DNA of 64,000 bases, from assembly GCA_017591395.1 (NCBI GenBank), contig WEDG01002568.1, positions 1 to 64,000 of the forward strand, read 5' to 3'. Position 1 is the stretch's first letter. Every line of letters begins with the position of its first letter. Position numbers and translations under genes: made by a program. Of this stretch, positions 54,620 to 64,000 are shown piece after piece. The notes below the pieces were generated by a model that ran no database searches, was not told the origin of the DNA, and was given only the letters and a program-made list of their open reading frames with translations. Origin of the DNA: Schistocephalus solidus. Taxonomy: Eukaryota > Platyhelminthes > Cestoda > Diphyllobothriidea > Diphyllobothriidae.

Positions 54620-57560
54620 TCATCGCTCAGGCTCGTTTTCGAACATAAAACTGTCAAGGATCCTTTTAAAGCTTTCTAGCGATGGTGACATCACAACGTC
54701 TTCAGGGAGGGCATTCCATGATTTAACCACTCTGACAGAGAAGGAGAACTTGCGCACATCCAGTCTCGCCTGCTGGACACGCAGTTTCAATAGGTGACCT
54801 CGGAGATGGGTCGTGGCGGCAAATTCAAAGAAGTCCGAGAATTGCAGGCAACAATCCAATCCCTTCACAATGCGGAATGTCTGCAGGAGATCATCACACA
54901 TTTGCCTATAACTCAAAGGGAACAGATTAAGATTCATTAGGCGGGATGGATATGGCAAGGAGCTTTGACTTCTAACCATTTTGGTGGCTTTCCTCTGTAC
55001 TCTTTCGAGGCAGTTCTGATCTTGAACTGTCCAGGGTTTCCAGGCTTGCATAGCATATTCCAAATGCGGCCTATGAATAATCAAAAAGTCTTAGCAAAAA
55101 GATCTTCATCGAAATCCAAAAAGGCTCGTCTGATGGCATGCAACACCGCAATTGCGCTCTTCGCCACTTTCGAGCAGTGAGACGATGGTTTTAAGGTGGT
55201 GGTCGTCAGCACACCAAGGTGCTTTTGGGTTTCCACGTCTTTTAAGGCTCCACCGTTGATAAAGTAACTTCTACTTTCAGCAGATCCAGATGGGTTGCCC
55301 AACCGAAATATTGTACACTTATCGACGTTGAACCGCAAAAGCCCATGATTCGACCACTCCTCCAACCGCGTTAGGTTGATCTGCAGTTTATCTTCGTCAG
55401 CAAAGCTGTGGATTACATAACAGATTTTGATGTCATCGGCAAATATTGCTGCTTCACTGTCGAGATTCCTGACACAATCGTTTACGTATATTAAAAACAG
55501 TATTGGCCCTAGAACTGAACCCTGAGGAATCCCACTCTCGACCGCAGCAGAACTTGACCTCTCTTGGCCGATGCACACAACCTTGCGCCGACCCACGAGG
55601 AAGTTTTCGATCCACTTGAGAAGGTTACCTCTGATTCCAATTCGTTCTAGCTTGTACAGCAGTCTCTCGTGCGGCACAGTATCGAAGGCCTTTTAAAAGT
55701 CAAAGAAGGCAATGTGAACCACGTGTCTATCTTTTAAAGTGCTTGGATCCATCCCTGGAGCGATTACTGCAAATTCGTTGTGCATGATCTTCCTTTTCTG
55801 AACCCGTGTTGACAGCTTGATAACAAATTATGAGTCTCTTGATGATCCTTTCCAAAATCTTGCCAAGGATGCATGTCAAGCTTATGGGCCTGCAGTTTGT
55901 CACTGACGCCCGGTTACCGCTTTTAGTACAAGGGAGTTATATGTGCCAGCTTCCAAGCGAAAGGAAGTGTGCCAGAGTCAAACGACTTTTGAAAGAGCAC
56001 TGAAAGAGGTGCGGAAAGTTCATTGGCGAGTTTTTTCAGAAGCTTGGGTGTAAGCTCGTCTGGTCCTGTGGATTTCGGCTCTTTTAGTTCTTTTAATTCC
56101 TTTTGGATCAGAAATTCTGAGAATAGTATGTGGCTAATGCTTGCAGTCGGCGGGTTATCCACTGAGGGACGAAGGAACCTTGCCTCGTTTGTGAAGACTG
56201 AGTGGTAGAACTGTGAAAAGTACTCGGCTTTTTCCCTGTTTTTAGAAATTTCGACGCCCACGGCAGTCTTAATCAGCGGTATTTGATGTTTATTCCTTGT
56301 ACATCTACGGAGGTAACTGTAGACTAACTTTGGATTCTGCGTTGCCTTTTGCAGCAAAGTCTTCTCAAATTCTCTTCGCGTTTTAAGAATAAGGCTTCTT
56401 ATTTTGTTTCTCTGTGTTTTATACTTATTAAAATAGGCGACTTGATTAGACTCGCAATATTTTCTCCACAACTTGTGCTTCCTGTTTATTTCCCTTTTTA
56501 AGTTGCTGTATAGCCACCCAGGACGCTTGCTGTGATGGGCACTCGTTAGTGGGCAGTGGTTGTCAATAAGTTGAAGAAGAACATTTCGGAAGGACTCCCA
56601 ATCTTCGTTCACGGTGCTCGAAATCATTGAGGTCCAGTTAAATCAGTATAATTCAGTATATATAAGGAAGGTAGGCAGAGCCTGTCTGTTAAATCTGCTT
56701 GCATCTGATAAAAGTTTCCTCGCCAAACGTTACGCCGTTTTTCCTCTATAGCAGGCGCAACGGAGAATAAGGAGTAGTCCCACATAAGCACCACATGATC
56801 ACTACGACCGAGCGGAGGCATTGAAATAATCTCGTCAATGCTGCCTGATGTTTTCGAGAAAACCAGGTCAAGACAGTTAGCCCTTTGGCCTTCACGTGTT
56901 CTGGTGGGAAAGGGACATGTTGTGTGAGGAGTGATTTCAAGATCTTTTACAGAAAAACATAATCAAAAGTCGATTTCGGGCATGATGATTGAACAGTGCA
57001 CCAGTTACTTCCTGGTGCGTTGAAGTCACCCATAATCATAACATTAGGTCAACTGGATAAATTTTCTAATTGTTCCAACAAGTGGGTGTCCGCGACTCGG
57101 ACTATCCTAGGTGGCCGATTGACAATGAGGACATCCAGACATGGAGAGCCAAGAGCCTTGATGTTCAACCATATGGCTTCCATGCTGCACGCAAACTTGC
57201 TCGTCTTGTCAGACACTATTAGCACGTCTTTCATATACACAATTATTCCACCACCTTGTCGGTTTTCTCTATCACTTTAATATATTTGGTATCCAGAAAA
57301 TGTTATTTCGCTATCTCGAATACTGCCCGACAGCTAGGTTTCGGTTACTGCTATCACATCCGGAGATACTTCGGCAAGGCAAATTTTTAACTCATCAAGT
57401 TTTGATAAAAGGCTTTGTGCATTTGTATACAAGCACTTCAATTTTGCGCCAACCAAATTTCCTGTTGCGTTTGTCAATTTTATGGGCCCAAATGCGTCTC
57501 CTCTAACGTCAAGTCGTATGTCTTTTCCGTTTCGTGATGATTTTCGGTAACTATGGTTTC
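54620..57560 (-). pseudogene. CR1-like ORF2 remnant: endonuclease plus reverse transcriptase
   Basis: Endonuclease blocks are KCLYTNAQSLLSKLDEL, VIAVTET followed by a stop, QGGGIIVYMKD, and MIMGDFNAPGSNW near 57030. The RT region runs from 56627: KSTGPDELTPKLLKKLAN, SGIPQGSVLGPILFLIYVND and AIFADD (motif C intact), with a C-terminal HRPHLEYAMQAW block and a stop at 54620-54622. Phase changes lie between 57049 and 56627, between 55923 and 55677, and near 55084. Stops also occur after NLSS and TET. It is not functional as it stands. Confidence 0.85.
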
Positions 57561-57588
57561 TTTAGTGAGAACGCTGGGCGTTACGGAA

Positions 57589-58650
57589 TCAGTTCTGACA
57601 TCCTTTGGGCAATTGGTTCCCTGATTGTTTTGGCGTTATTGAGGTGGCTGCCATTGTCCTTAGAACAATCGGTTGGTTCAATGGAAAATTTGTATTCTTT
57701 TGAACTACCTTCCCCTTGAAAATAGCCAGATTGTGTTCGCCAGCCTTCAGTCTTGATTGTAGTTCCAAGACAAGTTCCCGGAGTTTCAGCCTTTCCACAG
57801 TGGAGTATTCCGGTTGAAAAAAACTCTTTATGCGAGTGACGAAGGTTAGTTTTTTTGATAGGATAACCTTGCTTTGGTCTTTTCTCTCTAGCATTATTTT
57901 GAGAGGTCGCGGTCGCGGCGTTCCTAGGCTGGTTTCAGACATTTTGCCGATCCCGAATGCATTAATAACTTTTTGTTCCACGCCCGGTGGGAGCAACTGG
58001 TTTAGGAGGCCATTTAACGAAGCAAGGTCTTCGGCGACACGGTCTTCAGGTCAGACTGCAGTTAACTCGTGCAAACCCTGAATAACTAAACACTGTTGCC
58101 GATCCTGGTGCTTGGAATTTTCGCTTCCTCCTAAGTTCTCCTTAGAGGCACGAGAACGGTTTACAGAGCTCTCGTTGGGATTTAGTCTAGCTCTGACCAT
58201 ACTCTAATCTGAAGTCTTCAATGAATCCATCAGAATTGATTGTGACTTTGTCCTCCTGTTGTGGTGTTTCCCCATTGCAGCTTGCCACGCGTTTGTTTCT
58301 TCGGATTCAACTACGGGCTCTTTAGAACACCCAAGATAGCAGGATGAGATTTGTGGTTTGCTCTGGTAATCGTCCGTAGGATTCAGAGACTGTGTTCCTG
58401 TTATCCGGTCGTTATGGATATTCGCGTCCGAACATTGTGAGCTGTAACAAGTTGTAGTTTTTGATACTTTTAGTGCTTTTGTCACTGCCTTTTTAACTGG
58501 AATATTGCTAAGCGTATTTCGTCGAGTAATGTTACCTTGCAAGAGCTTCCTTAAGTCCGAAAGCTCATTTTCCAGTTTTTGAACTCTTATTAATATATAA
58601 GAACATCCAACGCAAGATTCGTCCTCGTAGCCGACGGATTTGGCTGCCAT
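57589..58650 (-). pseudogene. CR1-like ORF1 remnant (nucleic-acid-binding protein)
   Basis: The start at 58650 begins MAAKSVGYEDESCVGC, then a leucine-rich predicted coiled coil (LIRVQKLENELSDLRKLL). It continues in the same phase past stops at 58204 and near 58040 to a C-terminal block, RPRPLKIMLERKDQSKVIL, that resembles the RNA-binding region of flatworm non-LTR ORF1 proteins. It shares the YEDE.C..C start with the + strand relic at 50782. Confidence 0.75.
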
Positions 58651-59098
58651 TACGCTTTTTGCGCGCTTTGCTGGTTTTTGGTTGTAAGTATAACGGATTG
58701 AGTGCCAGTCGTGGATGTCGAAGCCAGCTCAACAGGCTTTCCTTTAAAGGAAGTTCCGTGACTGGTTCTGTTGCTAGCAAACAATTGTTTTGAGTCGATG
58801 AATGTTAAAACACTGCGTAAAAGTATGTTCTCCATTGAGCGTATAACGAAAGTTTCCGACTGGCTTTGGAGTATGGTGAGTATTTAATGCAATATGAGCA
58901 AAAAATGTTTATACTTGTTCAAAAACGCTTTCGAAAAATACTATAAACGGTATGAAGGATATTCAGGAACGACTCAGTCATTCGGAGATGTCGAAGGTCC
59001 TGGATAACATCAGATCTTCACAAGGTTGTACACGTTTGGTTCCCTGAGTGGTTGTCAGTTTTTATTGGTGCAGAGGCTGCGCGGTCAACTTGAATAAG

Positions 59099-59624
59099 TG
59101 TAACGTGCCCGAGACCTACAAGCAGCGACCCGGAAGGAAAGGAAGATGTGCATGTGTACAATATACTAGAAACCTAAGTATAGAAAGAAACTAATGGGAA
59201 GGGGAACCTAGGTACAAAAATAATCTAAGTCCGTTGGATGGCTGTTCAGTTGAGATCCGGGAGGAGCGACGGACGGGCTGCGGAGATGTTTCCTGGTCAA
59301 AGATGCGGCCGGAAAACGGGGGCCCAGGATTTCATTCCTCAGCCGTATTTATAACATCTCCATTGACAAGGTCAGCTCCCACCGTTGATGATTGGTTGAG
59401 TTGTATTAGGGAAATGAATTAAAACAAATTTAAGCTAGGTATATTTTCCTTACATTAACATTTAAACTATATTATTATGTTATTAAACTTTATAAGAAAC
59501 ATAAATCATGTTTAAGTGCTAGACGTATAAATAGGATGAAGGATCGCGCGCGCGCCCCTTAAGGGGCGCGTTTTCTCGAAGATTCTACGGACGCGCGTGG
59601 AACACGTGGTTAGAGCTTTCTACA
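59099..59624 (-). repeat. 3' LTR of the Gypsy element
   Basis: 526 bp, starting TGTAACG and ending TACA on the plus strand, so TG...CA ends in both readings. Its left 143 bases align to 63858-64000. It contains a GCGCGCGCCCCTTAAGGGGCGCG hairpin around 59547-59570. Confidence 0.85.
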
Positions 59625-59637
59625 TTACTTCCTCCTA
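59625..59637 (-). other. Polypurine tract of the Gypsy element
   Basis: On the minus strand GTAGGAGGAAGTAA lies immediately before the 3' LTR, where plus-strand DNA synthesis would be primed. Confidence 0.65.
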
Positions 59638-59727
59638 CAAAAGGACTCTGCTGTCCTCAGCAGCATCAGCTAGTTCGGTAGCCGATCCACCTTCAGGAGG
59701 TACCTCTACAAGTTTTTCAACTTGTTG

Positions 59728-62700
59728 TTAATTGTTGAAGATCTCGGGTAGTGCGTAGCCCCCTTCCGGAGGAACCTCTAGGTAGTCCTCAACTATTTGA
59801 GTATCGTCCTGGTGAGACGGGCTAGCATGCATCTCGGCATTCTCCCCTTCATGATATCCTGGCTTAAGGCGGTTGAAATGAACGGAGAACTCCTCAGAAT
59901 ACGGCCTATCTTGGCGGTGGATGAGGCACGTGGTGTCTGACAGGACACGAGTAACAACATAAGGACCAACCCATGCTGGATTAAATTTCGGTGGTACCCC
60001 AGCAGGTGCTGCAAAATTTCGCATCCATACGATATCCCCCACCTGGTATGGGGTACCATGCGCTAGACGGTCGAAGTAAGCTTTCTGTTATCGCTCTCCT
60101 TCTTGGAGATGTAGGCGAGCTTCCTCAAGTGCTACTCGTAGAGTTCTCCTTAAGCGTGAAGCGTATGTTTCTACGTTTTCCATTCGATGCGTAGTCGGAA
60201 GATGAAGGTCTTCATGGAGTTGCATCTCTCGACCACACGTGAGAAATAATGGACTATGGCGTGAGGTAGCATTTACCGTGGATTGGTAGGCCAACAAAGG
60301 CATGCTGGTATAGCGTCGTCACAGGTTGGTGTGGCATATCTCTCAATAAAGGCCCGCAAGAGATTAATGAGAGTCTGGTTGGTCCTTTCAACTTGGCCAT
60401 TGCCCTGAGGGTGGTATGCTGTCATACGTGTTTTCTTTATTTTTAGGAGTTTGCAAAGCTCCAGTAAGACAGCATTTTCAAATGACGACCCTCGGTCTGA
60501 GTGAATTTGGTCCGGAGCTCCCCAACGGAAGACCCAACAATTGAATATAGCTTTAGCCACAGTGACCGCAGACGCATCAGGCAGGGGCACAGCTTCTGCC
60601 ATTTTGGTAAGGAAATCCACCATGACTAGGATGAACTTATTCCCTTTAGCAGATGGTGCGATTTGCCCAACAAGGTCAACCCCTACCCTCTCATTAGGAT
60701 AGCCTATTTTAATAGGCTGGAGGGAGCTCTTAATGCTTGGTGGGGTTACTTAGAAGCCAAATGGAACTCGCACGACCAAATGACGTCTTGAATATCGCGT
60801 TTTCGGTTTGGCCACAAATAGCGTCGTCGTAGGGCCCACTCGGTTTTGTGAATTCCGGAGTGGCCTAGTGCTGCAGGCATCCTTTCTACTACGTCTTCCA
60901 CCATTGAAAGAGGTAGCACAACGCGATTCGGATACTGTTTGCTGTCGCGGTAGAAAAGGACACCATTCTAAATGATCAGTTTGTCCCAAACACTGTGGAG
61001 ACACCGCGTTTCGTAGCTATAGCCCGCTAGCTCTGACTTGCTGAGGGGCCTGGCGTTGCTTACCTTCCTGTTATAAATGGGGGATATATGTGGATCGTCT
61101 CTCTGAGCTGCAGCCCAGAGTAGGCATTGGTCGCTTTGTAAGGCAACAGCGGATATAGTGACATCAGTATACGACGGGCATTCACCGTGGGGGCGATGCG
61201 GTTTCCTTGAGAGAGCATCGGCATTTCCGTGCTGGTGACCCGGTTGGAACACGCATTCGAACTCGTTTTCCACCAGTTTGTACTGCCACCGAGCGACTTG
61301 CCCCTCAGGATTCTTAAAGTTCCGCAACCACGTCAAAGAACTATGATCAGTGTGCACGATGAATGGCCGATACTGAAGGTAGGGCCGACATTCTTCAACA
61401 GAGTATGTTAATTCTAGTATCTCTTTGCGAGTCACACAGTAACGACGTTCTGCCTTAGTTTACGAACGACTGAGATACTTGATGACACGTTCGGTACCAT
61501 CGGGTTGCTGCTGGGAGAGGACAGCACCTATTGCATTATCGCTAGCGTCAGTGTCTAACACAAATTTTCCAGCATTAGAGCTGATGTTAGGGAAAACTAG
61601 AATCGGAGAGGAGAAAAGCTTATCTTTAAGCGTCTGGAAGCTGGTAGCACAGTCAGCAGCCCACTTAAATTTGAGATCTTTCTGTGTCAGCTTATGAAGG
61701 GGGCTTGCAATATGAGCATAGTCCTTGATAAACCACCGATAGTACGCGGCAAGTCCTAAAAAACTTCGAACCTAGGATACGTCTGTGGGAGTAGGCCAGT
61801 CACGAATTCACCTTATCTTTTCATCATCGGTCTCTTTGCCTTTGGCAGAGACGATATGTCCTTAAAACTTGACGCGCGGCTTGATAAAGACGCACTTGCT
61901 TTGCTTTAAAGTGAGACCAGCCTGTCTAAGGCTCTCGACCACAGAGCGCAGATTTTCAAGGTGGTTGTTAAAATCCTTACCGAGGACGATAATGTTGTCC
62001 ATGTATACAAGACACGTGTTTGAAATCAACTGGGACAGAACCTGATTCATCAACCGCTAAAAGGTGCTAGGGGCATTTGCCAACCCGAAAGGCATTGTCT
62101 CAAATTCATAGAGGCCTGAGGGGAGAGCGAAAGCCGTATTTTTCCTGTCAGCGGTTTTTACTTTAACCTGCCAGTAACCAGAAGTTAAATCAAGTGTTGA
62201 AAATATGGTATTACCGGTGAGGGTGCCCAACGTTGCGTCATTTCGCGGGAGTGGAAAAGAATCTTTCTTGGTAACGCTGTTGAGTTTTCTATAGTTAATG
62301 CATAGTCGCATTGAGCCGTCTTTTTTCCTTACAAGCACTATCGGTGACGACCAGGGAGAGTGAGATGGCCTGATAATATTACGATTGAGCATATCGCTTA
62401 TGAGAGTATCCAATTCATTCTGGTAGAAGATTGGAAGCCGCCTAGGTGGGACCCGGATGTGTCGTGCGTCCCCTGTGACAATGCAATGCTCCGTCACATT
62501 CGTCCTACCCGTAGATCTCCCATCCCAAACGAATATGTCTTTAAATTCTTCAACTAAATCACTTACCCTCTTGGCACTAGTCTGATCAAGATGCGCTAGG
62601 ATAAGTTCCTTAGAATTATAGGTAACTGTACACACAGGTAACCTAGCCGGTCTAGAAATACGGGGAAGGAAGGGGATCTTAACAGAGGCTGTGTGCAGAA

Positions 62701-63829
62701 GGCGCCTTCCGAAATCTTCGGAACATTTAAACTTATTCAAGAAATCAACACCAAGTATACAATCACAAGTTATGTCTGGGGAGACAATAAATTGATGGCT
62801 AAAACTTAATCCAGCTTAATCCAAGGAAAATTCTACCAGACCAGTATGCCTGAGGTTAGCGCCGTTGGCCGTGAGAAGGGTAAAATTGGGTCTATGACAG
62901 TACCGGATCTTAGTCTGGAATTCTAGGAATGGCTGCTGACGTACTAACGAGCATCCAGCGCCAGAATCTACTAAACAGGAAAGACTAGTGTTACCTACAG
63001 TACCTCGGACTAAGGGACAATTAGTAGAGCCTAAGCATGATATAACTGAATCAGGGACAATGTAGTACTTACCGTCAATGGGTTCTGGGCCTGCGTCAAT
63101 GGCATCGATGGTGCGGCGGGCTAAAGGTCTTTGTAGTCGTCGGGTCTGGGGCCGATGCCAGTTTCTTCGCCGGGGAGAAGAGCCACAAGAGCAAGACTGC
63201 CGAGGAGACTGACTGGAGGCGTCCCGGGAAGAGTGGGGCTGGATGGCTGTGACACCGAAAAGCGAACGCGGTGGTTGTTCACAAACGGCCTGGATAACTT
63301 TCTCTTCCCGAGCCAGGGCAAGAGTTTTCTCGAGGGTTGGCGGCCGATCTCGCAAGAGGATCTCCCGGATCTGCGGATCATGGACACCAGCGACCAGTTG
63401 CTCAAGCACCCGAGTACTCAGGGCCTTCGCATCCAGTTTTGGGAAAGCCCTCCGCCCGAGGAGCCGAAGGGCCTGCTGGAAGTCGTTTATCGACTCCCAC
63501 GGTTGTTAATAACGGCGATGGAAGTCCGCCTGTAAGACCGGAGAGTGTTCAAAACTCCCGAGGATTTCGCGAAGACCATCGAGGACAGCCGAGGGAGCTT
63601 TGGCCGCCGAGATGTCTGCCGAAAGGGCGAGATCGTAGACCTCGTCGTCCAGAAAGGCCAGGATAGCCCCACTGTGCGCCCTTGCATCGAGACCCTGGAG
63701 GTAGTCTTTGCAACGCGCCTCCCAGCGAGCGAAATTTGTTTCGCAAGTCAGCTTCTCTGGCGGGGGCGCAGAATGCACGGTGAGCTTCTGCAGCTCTTTG
63801 ACCAATTTTCCCAGGAAATTATCGCCCAT
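59728..63829 (-). pseudogene. Gypsy gag-pol remnant
   Basis: A single phase runs from the ATG at 63829 (MGDNFLGKLVKELQ) to about 60740. Gag spans 63829 to about 63120. The protease has CLVDSGAGCSLV near 62970. The RT has PPRRLPIFYQ, VRKKDGSMRLCINYRKLN and FGLANAPSTF. Motif C reads YMDN near 62000, with Asn for the second catalytic Asp. RNase H has LDTDASDNAIGAVLSQ. Integrase has VDFLTKMAEAVPLP, HSDRGSSF and an Asp-to-Glu span ending HPQGNGQVE. A GPY/F-type end, WVGPYVV, follows. In-frame stops include 63506, 62816, 62057, 61862 and 60965. Phase changes occur near 60740 and 60290. This is a dead element. Confidence 0.9.
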
Positions 63830-63840
63830 TTTAAGAAGAA

Positions 63841-63854
63841 CACCGCTGCCACCA
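63841..63854 (-). other. Primer-binding site matching tRNA-Leu
   Basis: The minus strand reads TGGTGGCAGCGGTG three bases inside the 5' LTR. It is complementary to the 3' end CACCGCUGCCACCA of a eukaryotic tRNA-Leu (AAG/UAG type) over 14 bases. The tRNA sequence is from memory. Confidence 0.75.
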
Positions 63855-63857
63855 ATT

Positions 63858-64000
63858 TGTAACGTGCCCGAGACCTACAAGCAGCGACCCAGAAGGAAAG
63901 GAAGACGTGGATGTGTACAATACACTAGTAACCTAAGTACAGTAAGAAACTAATGGGAAGAGGAACCTAGGTACAAAAATAATCTAAGTCCGTTGGATGG
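63858..64000 (-). repeat. 5' LTR of the Gypsy element, truncated by the window
   Basis: It starts TGTAACGTGCCCGAGACC on the plus strand, exactly like the left LTR, and continues past the window end. Eight substitutions separate the two copies over this stretch. Confidence 0.88.

Larger units (their letters stand above)
54444..58850 (-). mobile_element. Near full-length CR1-like non-LTR retrotransposon (-)
   Basis: A 4.4-kb element with ORF1 (58650-57589), endonuclease and RT (about 57560-54620), a short 3' UTR and an (AATTG)n tail. Frames are broken in several places. It faces the older + strand copy tail to tail, and the Gypsy LTR begins about 250 bases beyond its 5' end. Confidence 0.85.
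59099..64000 (-). mobile_element. Gypsy (Metaviridae-type) LTR retrotransposon, 5' LTR cut by the window end
   Basis: The minus-strand element has a 3' LTR at 59099-59624, an internal region of about 4.2 kb and a 5' LTR starting at 63858. Domain order is gag, protease, RT, RNase H, integrase, which defines the Gypsy type. Over the 143 shared bases visible, the LTRs differ at 8 positions (about 5.6%) with no indel, indicating an old insertion. The five bases flanking the left LTR are ATAAG; the right target-site copy lies outside the window. Confidence 0.92.

Noticed and set aside
60750..61004. 84-codon minus-strand frame within the Gypsy element
   Set aside because: It is out of phase with pol; the true integrase region is in another frame at the same place.

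Overview
The window looks like repeat-rich nuclear DNA of a parasitic flatworm, most likely a diphyllobothriidean tapeworm (Spirometra, Dibothriocephalus or Schistocephalus type). This is an inference from three things: RTE-like retrotransposon reading frames of a type I associate with those genomes, including a C-terminal C2H2 finger array; decayed CR1-like, Penelope-like and Gypsy elements; and a LIM-domain gene with a 36-nt intron, a size typical of cestode short introns. Host coding sequence is sparse. It comprises one strong orphan exon at 4093-4681 (-), three exons of an actin-binding-LIM-like gene at 45649-48112 (-), and two weaker candidate exons at 21853-22075 (+) and 49380-49585 (+).

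Layout. 1-1995: CpG-rich, frame-broken sequence unlike the rest, unidentified. 2050-3600: decayed RTE-like endonuclease/RT fragment (-). 4093-4681: exon. 4.7-25 kb: mostly unassigned DNA holding a lone hammerhead relic (10.3 kb), a telomere-like G-rich block between inverted repeats (13.9-14.2 kb), a tRNA-derived SINE (16.7 kb) and an interspersed repeat (20.05 kb). 25.1-36.1 kb: a dense mobile block with SINEs, a Penelope-like element (PLE, -), a ten-copy 353-bp tandem array, an RTE-like 3' end with C2H2 fingers, and two tandem SINEs. 36-45.6 kb: mostly unassigned. 45.6-48.1 kb: LIM gene. 50.7-58.85 kb: two CR1-like elements meeting tail to tail. 59.1-64.0 kb: a Gypsy element (-) whose 5' LTR runs off the window.

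Main result. Three unrelated-looking repeats in the 25-36 kb block each carry a sequence that can be read as a type I hammerhead self-cleaving ribozyme with a short palindromic stem III: (a) every complete unit of the 353-bp array (nine copies, + strand); (b) the tRNA-derived SINE family, with the best core at 26063-26107 (-); and (c) the PLE, just downstream of its reading frame (-). The array, the PLE and the SINE 3' ends also all abut (TA)n tracts. The simplest reading is a retrozyme-like system: small, possibly circular, self-cleaving RNAs reverse-transcribed and inserted into (TA)n by the Penelope-like machinery. The hammerhead folds are read directly from the sequence. Mobilisation by the PLE is inference. 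Hammerheads in schistosome SINE-like satellites, in PLEs and in metazoan retrozymes are established. I do not know whether these tapeworm families have been described.
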